Shown in pieces: positions 9,177 through 17,761 of a stretch of DNA of 64,000 nucleotides. The stretch lies in NCBI RefSeq assembly GCF_000710345.2, contig NZ_JHEL01000009.1, forward strand, positions 124,001 to 188,000, written 5' to 3'. A program made the position numbers and the translations under genes. The notes beneath the pieces were generated by a model. It was given only the letters and a program-made list of their open reading frames with translations, did not search any database and had not been told where the DNA came from. The first letter of the stretch is position 1. Each line of letters opens with the position of its first letter. The stretch is from Curtobacterium sp. S6 (lineage in GTDB: Bacteria; Actinomycetota; Actinomycetes; Actinomycetales; Micrococcaceae).

Positions 9177-9215
9177 ACCACGGCGTCGCCACGCATCGCG
9201 CGCCGGCGCCGTGGT
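9177..9215. terminator. Hairpin between convergent genes (likely bidirectional terminator)
   Basis: ACCACGGCG (9177-9185) pairs with CGCCGTGGT (9207-9215). The 21-base loop can fold further. It sits between the rightward aminotransferase and leftward sulfurtransferase genes, with only short T tracts. Confidence 0.5.
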
Positions 9216-9221
9216 GGTTCC

Positions 9222-10079
9222 TCACGGGGCCGGGGTCAGCGCCGAATACTGCGACCACGAGCCCGGATATAGGCGACCGTGCAGACCCGCGGCCTCCATG
9301 GCGACGAGATTGTGGCAGGCCGTGACGCCGGAGCCGCAATACACGATGGGCGCCGGCCCCTCCGCCGGGCCCCCTGCGGCGGCGAAGCGCTCGCGGATCT
9401 CGTCGGCCGGAATGAACCGCCCGTCCGCGCCGATGTTCTCGGCGTGGAACACGTTGGTCGCGCCCGGAATATGCCCCGCCCAGGCGTCCATGGGCTCGGT
9501 ATCCCCGCGGAATCGTGCCGGCGCGCGGGAGTCGATGAGCGGTTGCCCCTCACGGCCCGCCGCGACCGCGTCGTCCATGGTCGCGAGCCATTCCGGATCG
9601 ACGGGCGTCCTCGCGAAGCTACCGGCCGGCGCGGGGGAGACGCCGGGATCGCCGGTTTCGAGGGATCCTTCACCGCGAGCGGCGGTCCACGCCTGGATGC
9701 CGCCGTCCAGGAGGGCGGCCCGGTGGCCGGTGGCGCGCAGGAGCCAGACCAGCCGCGAGGCCGAGGCCCCGGAGGCGTCGTCGTAGGCGATGACCGTGGT
9801 CTCCTCGGTGAAGCCGGCGGCCTCCATCCCGGCGGCGAAGGTTTCCTCATCGGGCAGGGGATGCCTGCCGCTCGTGGGGGTTGCCGGGGCCGCAAGGACC
9901 GTCTCGAGGTCCACGAACGCCGCCCCCGCCAGGTGGCCACCCGCGTATGCCTCGCGGCCGGAGCGCCCGTCCAGGTACCAGCGGACATCCGCGAGGGCGG
10001 TCGGCGATGATGGGTCGGCCAGCAGCTTCTGAGCCTCGGTGACCGACAGAATCCACGGAAGATGTGACATGGTGCCCAT
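9222..10079 (-). CDS. Sulfurtransferase (two-domain rhodanese / 3-mercaptopyruvate sulfurtransferase type)
   Basis: A 285-residue protein with two rhodanese domains. The N-terminal domain is inactive (residues about 10-135). The C-terminal domain carries the active cysteine in YCGSGVTACHN near residue 249. CGSGVTA is the loop typical of thiosulfate/mercaptopyruvate sulfurtransferases of this group, which move sulfane sulfur to cyanide or thiols. An ATG at 10070 (MSHLPWILS) is an equally likely start. It is convergent with the aminotransferase and followed upstream by a transglycosylase gene with no clear functional link. Confidence 0.9.
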   Translation of the reverse strand: MGTMSHLPWILSVTEAQKLLADPSSPTALADVRWYLDGRSGREAYAGGHLAGAAFVDLETVLAAPATPTSGRHPLPDEETFAAGMEAAGFTEETTVIAYDDASGASASRLVWLLRATGHRAALLDGGIQAWTAARGEGSLETGDPGVSPAPAGSFARTPVDPEWLATMDDAVAAGREGQPLIDSRAPARFRGDTEPMDAWAGHIPGATNVFHAENIGADGRFIPADEIRERFAAAGGPAEGPAPIVYCGSGVTACHNLVAMEAAGLHGRLYPGSWSQYSALTPAP

Positions 10080-10096
10080 TCTACGCGGGCAGGTCG

Positions 10097-10702
10097 TCAG
10101 CAGGTCTGCGAGTACTTGCCCTGGGAAAGCTTCATGATCTTATCGACGTAGTGCTGGGTTTCGGAGATCTCCGGGACGCCCTTGGCCTTCTTCATGGCGT
10201 TCGGTCCGGCGTTGTACCCGGCCAGGGCGAAACGCGTCGAGTCTTCTTCCGAGGAGGAGTAGTTGTCCGCTTCCCCGTGGAGATACTTCATGTACCGGCC
10301 CTGAGCGGCGATGGCGTCCTTCTCGTTCATCGGATCGCCCTCACCCCAGACGTCCCAGGTGTCCTGGGTGAACTGGGCGATCCCCATCGCGCCGGCGTGA
10401 GAATGGGCGTCCGGGTCCCACCCGGATTCCGCTTCGATCTGCGCCGCGAGGACCCTGACCGGGAATCCGGAGGTCTCGGAGGCCTTCTGGAGGTCATTCG
10501 CCAGATGATCCGGGATCGGGGAGGAGTTCATCGCCGAGCACTCCGACTTGCCGTAATTGCTGACCATCAGGCCGGTCGCGCCGACCACGAGCAGCACGAG
10601 GGCGACCACGACCTGCCAGTGCGTCGCGAGGGTGCGCAGGATCGAGGGGCCCCCACCGCGGGAGGGGGAGGGGCTGGTCGAGCGTGCATTCGAAGTAGGC
10701 AT
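10097..10702 (-). CDS. Membrane-anchored lytic transglycosylase (SLT domain)
   Basis: A 201-residue protein with a Ser/Pro-rich cytoplasmic start, one membrane segment at about 30-52 (VVVALVLLVVGATGL) and an extracellular SLT domain from about 70 to the end. The catalytic glutamate is in AQIEAESGWDPDA. AGAMGIAQF and the ALAGYNAGP motif near residue 170 are typical of goose-lysozyme-like transglycosylases that cleave peptidoglycan. I chose ATG 10702; an upstream ATG at 10759 would add 19 residues that do not look like a signal region. It is probably involved in wall growth or cleavage. Confidence 0.87.
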   Translation of the reverse strand: MPTSNARSTSPSPSRGGGPSILRTLATHWQVVVALVLLVVGATGLMVSNYGKSECSAMNSSPIPDHLANDLQKASETSGFPVRVLAAQIEAESGWDPDAHSHAGAMGIAQFTQDTWDVWGEGDPMNEKDAIAAQGRYMKYLHGEADNYSSSEEDSTRFALAGYNAGPNAMKKAKGVPEISETQHYVDKIMKLSQGKYSQTC

Positions 10703-10786
10703 CGTCCATAGCTTACAGAGTGGATTCGCCCTCCCCCACGGGCGGATGAGGCAGGTCACGACGTCGTGACCGACCCGGCGAACGCC

Positions 10787-12379
10787 CTAGCGAATGCGGG
10801 CGTGCTTCATGGCCGCCAGGGCCGTGGTGAAGACCTTCTGAAACCTCTCCGGGGGCAGGACGCCCGAGGGCGCGATCGGCAGGAGCCGCTGATGGGCGAC
10901 GGTGCGCGTCCGGGTGAACTCACGGATACCCTCGCGGCCGTGGCGGCGGCCGAGGCCCGAGGCCTTGAGCCCGCCCGAGGGTGCCGCGATCGAACCCCAC
11001 GCGGCCGCGAAGGCCTCGTTGACGTTGACCATCCCGGCCTCTAGGCGTCGCGCGACCGACAACCCGTGCGCTTTATGGCCCGAAAAGACGCTCGCGTTCA
11101 GGCCGTAGGGCGTGTCGTTGGCGGCGGCGATCGCCTCATCGTCCCCGCTCACCGGGTAGACCGCGACGACCGGGCCGAATGTTTCCTCGCGCGTCAGGCG
11201 CGCCGCGGCGGGAACGTCCACGAGGACCGTGGGCTCGAAGAAGCACGGTCCGAGATCGGGACGGGCCTCGCCCCCGGCGATGACCCGCGCGCCGGCCTCC
11301 ACCGCGTCCCCGACCGCGGAACGCACACGCTCGACGTGTTCGGGGGAAATGAGGCTACCGACCTGGTATCGGTGGTCGAAAGAGAAGCCGAGCCGCAGCT
11401 CGCGCGTGGCCCGGGCGAAACGCTCACAGAACCGTTGATAAAGCGGTTCGGCGACGTAGATCCTCTCGATCGACAGGCACAGCTGGCCCGTCGAAGCGAA
11501 ACACCCGCGGAGGGCGCCGTCCACGGCGGCGTCGAGGGAAGCATCGTCGCAGACGATCATCGGGTTCTTGCCGCCGAGTTCGAGGGTCGCCGGTGTGAGC
11601 GAACGGCCGGCCGACGCCGCGATGCCCCGCCCGGCGGCCGTGGAACCGGTAAAAGAGATCGCGTCGGAGCTTTCCAGGAGCGCCTCGCCCACCTCATCCA
11701 CGGGGCCCGGGACGAGCTGCCACAGCCCGGACGGGAGGCCCGACGATACCGCGAGCCGCCTCAGCAGCAGGGCGGAGAGCGTCGTCGCCGAATCCGGCTT
11801 GTGGAGCACGGCATTGCCGGCCACGAGGGCCGAGAGGAGATCGGTCGCGCCCAGGGACACCGGGTAATTCCACGGCGTGATGAAGCCGACGACGCCCATC
11901 GGCAGGTGATCCACGCTCGTGCCGGTCAACCCCGGAAGCGCGCCGCGGCGTCGCTCCCGCGCCAGAGCCCCCGGGGCGTCATATCCGGCAAAGCGGCACA
12001 CGTTATAGGCGTCCAAGACTTCGTCGTAGGCGTGGATCCGCGATTTTCCCGTCTCCGCCTGGATCACGTCGAGGATCAGGGCCTCGTTCCGTCGAATCTC
12101 GTCGTGCAATCGCAGCAGGACCGCGGCGCGCTCGCGGACCGGCCGACGCGCCCACCCCTGCTGCGCGCTGCAGGCATAGGCTGCGGCGCGACGTACATCC
12201 TCCGCCGTCGCGGAGGGCAAGGTGCTGAGCCGGGCATTCAGTCCGGGCGCCCGCGCGTCGAATTGGGGCCCCGTGCTCAGGAGGTCATCGGCCAGATTGT
12301 CCGTGAGGAATTCGTTCAATCGCCTCGTCGCGAGGGGTAAGTGTGCGATACCGGCGGTTTCGACATGGTGGGCGCTCAT
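10787..12379 (-). CDS. Succinate-semialdehyde dehydrogenase-type NAD(P)+ aldehyde dehydrogenase
   Basis: A 530-residue aldehyde dehydrogenase of the superfamily that includes actinobacterial succinate-semialdehyde dehydrogenases. Motifs include FITPWNYPVSL, the Glu in TLELGGKNPMIV, the catalytic Cys in GQLCLSIER and TREETFGPVVAVYPV. ATG 12379 is preferred because the additional 20 upstream codons would leave almost no promoter space with the divergent gene. Oxidation of a semialdehyde is supported; it could serve 4-aminobutanoate or 4-guanidinobutanal breakdown linked to the ureohydrolase cluster, but that is inference. Confidence 0.88.
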   Translation of the reverse strand: MSAHHVETAGIAHLPLATRRLNEFLTDNLADDLLSTGPQFDARAPGLNARLSTLPSATAEDVRRAAAYACSAQQGWARRPVRERAAVLLRLHDEIRRNEALILDVIQAETGKSRIHAYDEVLDAYNVCRFAGYDAPGALARERRRGALPGLTGTSVDHLPMGVVGFITPWNYPVSLGATDLLSALVAGNAVLHKPDSATTLSALLLRRLAVSSGLPSGLWQLVPGPVDEVGEALLESSDAISFTGSTAAGRGIAASAGRSLTPATLELGGKNPMIVCDDASLDAAVDGALRGCFASTGQLCLSIERIYVAEPLYQRFCERFARATRELRLGFSFDHRYQVGSLISPEHVERVRSAVGDAVEAGARVIAGGEARPDLGPCFFEPTVLVDVPAAARLTREETFGPVVAVYPVSGDDEAIAAANDTPYGLNASVFSGHKAHGLSVARRLEAGMVNVNEAFAAAWGSIAAPSGGLKASGLGRRHGREGIREFTRTRTVAHQRLLPIAPSGVLPPERFQKVFTTALAAMKHARIR

Positions 12380-12447
12380 GCGTCCAGTCTGGCAGATTTC
12401 GCCTAGGCTGTGATGAGAAGCACTCATAGAGATACGCAAGGATGTTT

Positions 12448-13665
12448 ATGGTTTCGTTGTCGATTCGCCGCGCCCTCGAGGGGATGGACGGACCGGTCGG
12501 CGTGATCGACCGCGATGCCCTGGACGTCAACGTGGCCGCCCTGCGGGAGCGCGCCCAGGGCCTGCGCATTCGCGTGGCATCGAAGTCGATTCGTGCCCCC
12601 GGGGCCCTGCGGCACATCCTGGCCAACGACTCCTTCGCCGGCATCCTGGCCTATTCGCTCCAAGAGGCGTTGGCCCTGTCCGCGGAAGGGTTCACCGACA
12701 TCCTGGTCGGCTATCCCACGACCAACCGGCCGGGTCTGCGACGCCTCGCGAGGAGCAATCGGGATCGGGAAAACATCACCGTGATGATCGATTCCCCCGG
12801 CCACTTGGATTACGTGGAGAAATACCTCCGGGAAGGGATCGAGGAACAACCCTCCCTGCGTGAGCCCCGACCCCCGGTTCGCCTGTGCCTGGACGTCGAC
12901 GCGTCCCTCAGGGTCTTCGAGAAGGTCCTGTCCGACACCATTCACCTCGGCGCCCGGCGTTCGCCGATCCGGACCCCCGAACAGGCCCTCGACGTGGTGC
13001 ATCAGATCGCCCAACGGCCACACTTCAAGCTCGTGGGGATCATGTCCTATGAGGGCCAGATCGCGGGGCAGGGGAACGCCGGTCGTAGCCTCAAGGCGGC
13101 CGCCACGCGCCTCATGCAGCGCGTCTCTATGGCGGAGTTGAAGAGCCGCCGCACCAGGGTGATCGATGCGATCCGCAGCGAGCACGACCTCGAATTCGTC
13201 AACGGCGGCGGCACGGGCTCGCTCGAAAGCTCCGCGGCGGAGGGCACCCTCACGGAGATGGCGGCCGGGTCGGGGTTCCTGTCCCCGGGGCTCTTCGACG
13301 GCTACACGAATTTCCAGCATCGACCTGCGGCGTTCATCGCGACGCCGGTCGTGCGGCGTCCCGCCCCGGGATGGGTCACGCTCTTCCAGGGCGGCTGGGT
13401 CGCCTCGGGTCCGGTGGGCCGGGACCGCCTCCCGATCGTCGACTGGCCCGAGGGGCTGAACTATTCGTCGACCGAAGGCCCGGGCGAGGTGCAGACGCCG
13501 CTCCACGGGCCGGGAGCCGACCTCTTGAGCCTCGGCGATCTCGTCTATCTGCGGCACGCCAAGGCCGGGGAGCCGGCCGAACATCTCAACGAGTACCTGG
13601 TGGTCTCCGAGGGCCGAGTCGTCGACACCTGGTCGACCTATCGTGGAAGAGGATGGGCATTTTGA
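12448..13665 (+). CDS. Alanine-racemase-fold PLP enzyme (type III; amino acid deaminase/aldolase-like)
   Basis: A 405-residue type III PLP protein. The N-terminal barrel has IRVASKSIRAPGALRHIL near residue 45, where SK supplies the expected PLP lysine, then GYPTTNR near 90, GGGTGS near 255 and a C-terminal domain. The family includes D-threonine aldolases and D-serine deaminases. ATG 12448 is favoured over 12442 because AAGGA is five bases upstream. The stop overlaps the next start as TGATG, so the lactone oxidase is translationally coupled. A TAGGCT -10 sits at 12404-12409. The reaction cannot be fixed from sequence, but the coupling suggests both enzymes serve one pathway. Confidence 0.8.
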   Translation: MVSLSIRRALEGMDGPVGVIDRDALDVNVAALRERAQGLRIRVASKSIRAPGALRHILANDSFAGILAYSLQEALALSAEGFTDILVGYPTTNRPGLRRLARSNRDRENITVMIDSPGHLDYVEKYLREGIEEQPSLREPRPPVRLCLDVDASLRVFEKVLSDTIHLGARRSPIRTPEQALDVVHQIAQRPHFKLVGIMSYEGQIAGQGNAGRSLKAAATRLMQRVSMAELKSRRTRVIDAIRSEHDLEFVNGGGTGSLESSAAEGTLTEMAAGSGFLSPGLFDGYTNFQHRPAAFIATPVVRRPAPGWVTLFQGGWVASGPVGRDRLPIVDWPEGLNYSSTEGPGEVQTPLHGPGADLLSLGDLVYLRHAKAGEPAEHLNEYLVVSEGRVVDTWSTYRGRGWAF

Positions 13666-15017
13666 TGAATACGCTGAGCAACTGGTCGGGGATCGAGACC
13701 TCAAATCCGAGGCATCTGTGGAAGCCGGAAACCTTCGCGCAGACCGCGGGCGTGGTCGAGCAAGCGGCCCGCTCGGGCCAGCGGGTTCGCGTGGTGGGCG
13801 CGGCTCACTCCTTCACCCCGGTGGCGATGGGCACGGATCACGTGATCAGCCTGGACCGGCTCACCGGCGTCATCGACGTCGACCCCGTGAACCGGCGAGC
13901 ACGCTTCCTGGCCGGGACGCGGTTGCGTGACATACCCGGCCTCCTGGCTCCGTACGGGCTGGCGCTGCCGAATCAGGGGGATGTGAATCCTCAGGCGATC
14001 GCGGGCGCCATCTCCACGGGCACCCACGGGACGGGGCTCGGGTTCACGGGATTCGGCGGGATCCTGACGGGGCTGACGCTACTGACCGCGTCGGGCGAGA
14101 TCCTGCGGGTCTCGGAGTCCGAACGGCCGGAACTTTTCGACCTCGCGAGGGTCAGCCTCGGCGTTCTGGGAATCATCCTCGAGGTCGAGGTGCAATGCGT
14201 TCCGGCCTTCGACCTCATTGCGCAGGAGACCGGGGAATCGTTCGACGAGATCCTGGACGGCTTCGAACAGCGCGCCCGCTCGCACGATCACCTCGAGTTC
14301 TTCTGGTTCCCTCACACGGATCGGACGATGGTCAAGACCAACACCCGGGTGGCCGGCGGTGCGGCCGCGCCCCCGCACCTCGCGTCGATCCGACGACGAC
14401 CCGCGTGGATGCGCATGATCAGCGAGGAGCTGGTGGATAACGCGGCGTTGCGCGCGATGTGTGAGGTCGGCGCACGATTCCCGGCAACGGCAGAGCCCCT
14501 GGCCCGACTGGCGGCCAAGGCCACCTCCAACCGTTCCTACCGGGCGGCCGCGCACGAGGTCTTCGTGTCCCCGCGTCGCGTCCGCTTCAACGAGATGGAA
14601 TACGCCCTGCCGCTCGCGGAGGGCCCCGAGGCCCTGCGCGAGATCCGGGCTTTCCTCGAGTCGAAGGACATCTCCGTGACCTTCCCCGTGGAGGCGCGGG
14701 TTTCGGCCGGCGACGATGTGCCGCTGTCGACCGCCTACGGTCGGGAGACCATGTACCTGGCCGTTCACCGCTTCGCCAAGGAAGACCCGTCGGAATATTT
14801 CCACGGCGTCGAGCCCATCCTGAGGGCCCACGGCGGACGCCCTCACTGGGGAAAACGCCACACCCTGGGGCATGAGGAGCTCTCCGAGCTGTATCCCCGG
14901 TGGGAGGATTTCCGGCGGATGCGTCATCGCCTCGACCCGGACGCGATGTTCGGCAACGAGCACACGGACCATCTGTTCGGCGTCCGTCGGGATGGTGCCC
15001 AGGCCGGTTCCAGGTAG
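13665..15017 (+). CDS. FAD-linked oxidase, D-arabinono-1,4-lactone oxidase family
   Basis: A 450-residue VAO/PCMH-type flavoprotein. The FAD domain includes VRVVGAAHSFTPVAMGTDHV near residue 42, where the histidine is the usual site of covalent FAD attachment, and AIAGAISTGTHGTG near 110. The C-terminal ALO domain ends with the substrate-binding tail GRPHWGKRHTLG and a family-typical ending, MFGNEHTDHLFG. Relatives oxidise aldonolactones or polyols such as xylitol using oxygen. The start codon shares its A with the upstream TGA (TGATG), so translation is coupled to the alanine-racemase-fold enzyme. Substrate unknown. Confidence 0.9.
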   Translation: MNTLSNWSGIETSNPRHLWKPETFAQTAGVVEQAARSGQRVRVVGAAHSFTPVAMGTDHVISLDRLTGVIDVDPVNRRARFLAGTRLRDIPGLLAPYGLALPNQGDVNPQAIAGAISTGTHGTGLGFTGFGGILTGLTLLTASGEILRVSESERPELFDLARVSLGVLGIILEVEVQCVPAFDLIAQETGESFDEILDGFEQRARSHDHLEFFWFPHTDRTMVKTNTRVAGGAAAPPHLASIRRRPAWMRMISEELVDNAALRAMCEVGARFPATAEPLARLAAKATSNRSYRAAAHEVFVSPRRVRFNEMEYALPLAEGPEALREIRAFLESKDISVTFPVEARVSAGDDVPLSTAYGRETMYLAVHRFAKEDPSEYFHGVEPILRAHGGRPHWGKRHTLGHEELSELYPRWEDFRRMRHRLDPDAMFGNEHTDHLFGVRRDGAQAGSR

Positions 15018-15153
15018 CGTTCGGGGATCAGCTCTTCCTTGCCCGGCGGGCCGCGGCGGGGTGGTTTTCTCTCCTCGGGGTTGCCTAGGATCGGATCGGT
15101 CGCCGTCCGCCCGGTGCGGGGGCGGCCCCATCCGTCGTCGACCCGAACCGTAT

Positions 15154-16557
15154 ATGACTTCTTCTCGATCACTCGCCGCGGCCCTTTCGGCCGGTGCCGC
15201 AATCCTCGCCCTGTCCGCGCTTCCCCTGGCCCCGGCCTCGGCGGCTCCCGCCTCCGGGCCGAGCGCCGCACAGCTCAAGCAGGGCCATCAGGCGGCCAAC
15301 ACCCAGAAATCCTCCGGCGCGACCGGCAAAGCCGCGACCGTCGATGAGACCACCGACCGCCTGATCGTGAAATTCCGGGACGGGGTCCCCGAGGAGGCCA
15401 AACAGCGAGCCCTGTCGTCGCGGGACGCCTCGTACCACCGGGTCAAGAAGACCGCCGGTCACGCCGACGTCGTCGCCCTGCCGCACGAGATGGGTCACGA
15501 CGACTCACGCAAGGCATCCGAAGCCTTGGCCGCCGACCCTTCGGTCGTCTACGCCGAGCCGGACCAGAAGATCCACCAGGCCTCGGCGGCCAACCCGGGA
15601 ACCACGCCGAACGATCCCTACTTCTCGAAGCAGTGGGCCCTCCAGGACATCGGTGCCCCGGAGGCGTGGAACGGCGCGACCGGCGACGGCGTCACGATCG
15701 GCGTCGTGGACACGGGCATCACCGACCATCCGGACCTCAACGACAAGATCGTCCCCGGCTACGATTTCGTCTCCGACCCGGAGACGGCTCGGGATGGGGA
15801 CGCGCGCGACGACAACCCGACGGACGAGGGCGACTGGGCCGACGGAGGCACCTCGAACTGGCACGGCACGCACGTCGCGGGCATCGCGGCGGCGAGCTCG
15901 GGCAACGGCGAGGGCGTGGCGGGAACCGCGCCCGACGCCCGCATCCAGCCCGCCCGGGCCCTGGGCGCGGGGGCCGACGGTTACGTCTCGGATAACGCCG
16001 ACGCGGTCAGCTGGTCCTCGGGTCAGTCGGTGGCCGGAGTACCAGACAATCAGAATCCGTCCGACGTCGTGAACCTCTCGGCCTCGTGGCCCTCCGGGAC
16101 GTGCCCCTCGGTGCTCAAGGACGCGGTCGACGGCGCCCACGCGAAGAATGTTCCGGTGGTCGTGGCCTCCGGCAACGACGGGATCGACGCCGGCAGCGCC
16201 GCACCCGCAAACTGCCTCGGCGCGGTGGTGGTCGGCGCGACCTCGACCGACCGGGCGATGACCGGTTATTCGAACTACGGTCCGATGCTCGACGTGCTGG
16301 CCCCGGGCGGCTCGGAGGGCGCAGACATCTGGTCGACCATGAACGACGGTGCCACGACCCCGGGCGCGGCCACCTACGGAACCCTCAACGGGACCTCGAT
16401 GGCCTCCCCGTACGTCGCGGGGACCATCGCGATGATGAAGCAGCGGAACCCGGGCCTCGGCGTCGAGGACATCCGGTCGATCCTGCAATCCACGGGATCG
16501 GCCAACGGCGACTACGTCCAGATGAACGCGGCGGCCGCCGTCGCGGGCAGCGCCTAG
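15154..16557 (+). CDS. Secreted S8 (subtilisin-like) serine protease
   Basis: A 467-residue secreted subtilase. There is a signal peptide at about 1-31 (long Ala/Leu stretch, PASAAP), an inhibitor-type propeptide at about 65-140 (DRLIVKFRDG) and a catalytic domain. The triad is Asp in IGVVDTGITDHPDL, His in HGTHVAGIA and Ser in NGTSMASPYVAG, with the oxyanion Asn in VASGNDG. ATG 15154 is chosen because it begins the signal peptide. No strong ribosome site is seen. It is probably exported by Sec, autoprocessed, and used to degrade proteins outside the cell. Confidence 0.92.
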   Translation: MTSSRSLAAALSAGAAILALSALPLAPASAAPASGPSAAQLKQGHQAANTQKSSGATGKAATVDETTDRLIVKFRDGVPEEAKQRALSSRDASYHRVKKTAGHADVVALPHEMGHDDSRKASEALAADPSVVYAEPDQKIHQASAANPGTTPNDPYFSKQWALQDIGAPEAWNGATGDGVTIGVVDTGITDHPDLNDKIVPGYDFVSDPETARDGDARDDNPTDEGDWADGGTSNWHGTHVAGIAAASSGNGEGVAGTAPDARIQPARALGAGADGYVSDNADAVSWSSGQSVAGVPDNQNPSDVVNLSASWPSGTCPSVLKDAVDGAHAKNVPVVVASGNDGIDAGSAAPANCLGAVVVGATSTDRAMTGYSNYGPMLDVLAPGGSEGADIWSTMNDGATTPGAATYGTLNGTSMASPYVAGTIAMMKQRNPGLGVEDIRSILQSTGSANGDYVQMNAAAAVAGSA

Positions 16558-16648
16558 GGTCGCAGGACCCGGGCGCCCCCGAGGCGGCGGCCCGTGCGGC
16601 CGGCGGGAGGTCTCGCGTGATCATCGTGGCCGGCCATAGACTCGAGGC

Positions 16649-17149
16649 ATGCTTCCCGCCATCATCGCGACCATCGTCGCCGCGCTACTCATCATCGTGG
16701 GGATCGTCGGCATCATCGTTCCGATCCTGCCCGGCTCGATCCTGGTGCTCGCGGCGACCCTCGTGTGGTCGCTGACCGTGCGCGCGCCCGAGGGCTGGTG
16801 GGTCCTCGGGGCGGGCGGGGGATTGGCCGTCATCGGCCTGTGTGCCTCGCTCTTCCTGACGGGGCGCACCATGAAACGCCGGCAGATCCCGAATCGCTCC
16901 GTCCTCATTGGCGTGATCTGCGCGATCGTCGGGATGTTCGTGATTCCGGTGCTCGGCCTGCTCCTCGGATTCGTCGTGGGGCTCTTCGCCTCGGAGCTGT
17001 ACCGCCAGCGCGACCTCGACTCGGCGGTCTCCTCCTCGGTCGCGGCGCTCAAAGCCGCCGGCGTGGGCATGCTGATCGAGCTGGCCTGCGCTTTGCTGGC
17101 CGGAACCGTGTTCGTGATCGCTGGGCTGACGTACTTCATCACGGCCTGA
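16649..17149 (+). CDS. DUF456 family membrane protein
   Basis: A 166-residue membrane protein with about five hydrophobic segments. It starts LPAIIATIVAALLIIVGIVG and contains GSILVLAATLVWSL and the glycine-rich IPVLGLLLGFVVGLFASEL typical of DUF456. The family has no established function. The next membrane-protein gene starts 20 bases after the stop and the mannosyltransferase follows, so the three may be one transcript concerned with the cell envelope. Confidence 0.8.
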   Translation: MLPAIIATIVAALLIIVGIVGIIVPILPGSILVLAATLVWSLTVRAPEGWWVLGAGGGLAVIGLCASLFLTGRTMKRRQIPNRSVLIGVICAIVGMFVIPVLGLLLGFVVGLFASELYRQRDLDSAVSSSVAALKAAGVGMLIELACALLAGTVFVIAGLTYFITA

Positions 17150-17168
17150 GGCCGGTAGACTGGCCGCC

Positions 17169-17741
17169 ATGAAATCTCTGCCTGCTTCCCTGGCCCTGGC
17201 CGCCGCCGCGATCATCCAAGCGATGGGCGTCTATCAGTGGGGAGGCACGCAGATGGCCGTCGCCGGGCAGGTGTTCTTTCCCGTCCTGTTCGCTCTGATG
17301 TCCATCTATTTGGCGTGGCGCAATAAGGACTCCGAACGGTTCTACGTCGCGCACATGATCATCGCGGTCATCGGCGTCCTAGGGCTCGTCGCGACCATCG
17401 TGGGCATGGTGGGCACCATCTGGGCCCTGTACCCCTCGCTGATCATGTATTACATCTTCCTTCTGGTCATCATCGTCGAGACCGCCCTGCGCATCGCGGC
17501 AATGCCGAAGAAGGCCAAGGCATCCGCCGAGGACGAGGAATCCGCCGCCGACGGCGAGGACGCACCACGCCCGGCTAAACCGACCAAGCGTCGTCGCCGG
17601 CGCGCCGGTTCTGGGCCGACCAACCTGGTGGCCACGTCGAAGTCGACGTCCACCGGTTCTTCCGCCGCCGGAGCCCAGCAGACCCCGTCCACCGGGCGTG
17701 ACGGCGCGGACTCCGCGACCGACGCCGAGCACCAGCGTTGA
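17169..17741 (+). CDS. Conserved-type membrane protein with charged, disordered C-terminal tail
   Basis: 190 residues: four predicted membrane segments in residues 1-110, then about 80 residues rich in Ala, Glu, Lys, Arg, Ser and Thr (KPTKRRRRRAGSG), which look disordered and cytoplasmic. I do not recognise a named family. The gene sits between DUF456 and the GT87 mannosyltransferase with short spacing on both sides, so it may belong to the same envelope-related unit. Confidence 0.7.
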   Translation: MKSLPASLALAAAAIIQAMGVYQWGGTQMAVAGQVFFPVLFALMSIYLAWRNKDSERFYVAHMIIAVIGVLGLVATIVGMVGTIWALYPSLIMYYIFLLVIIVETALRIAAMPKKAKASAEDEESAADGEDAPRPAKPTKRRRRRAGSGPTNLVATSKSTSTGSSAAGAQQTPSTGRDGADSATDAEHQR

Positions 17742-17761
17742 GCACCCGAGAGAACACCGAT

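Noticed and set aside
12404-12423. TAGGCT followed by GTGATGAGAAGCAC as a member of the acyl-CoA operator family
   Set aside because: Only the outer bases match; the central palindrome is absent, so it is more likely ordinary promoter sequence for the gene at 12448.
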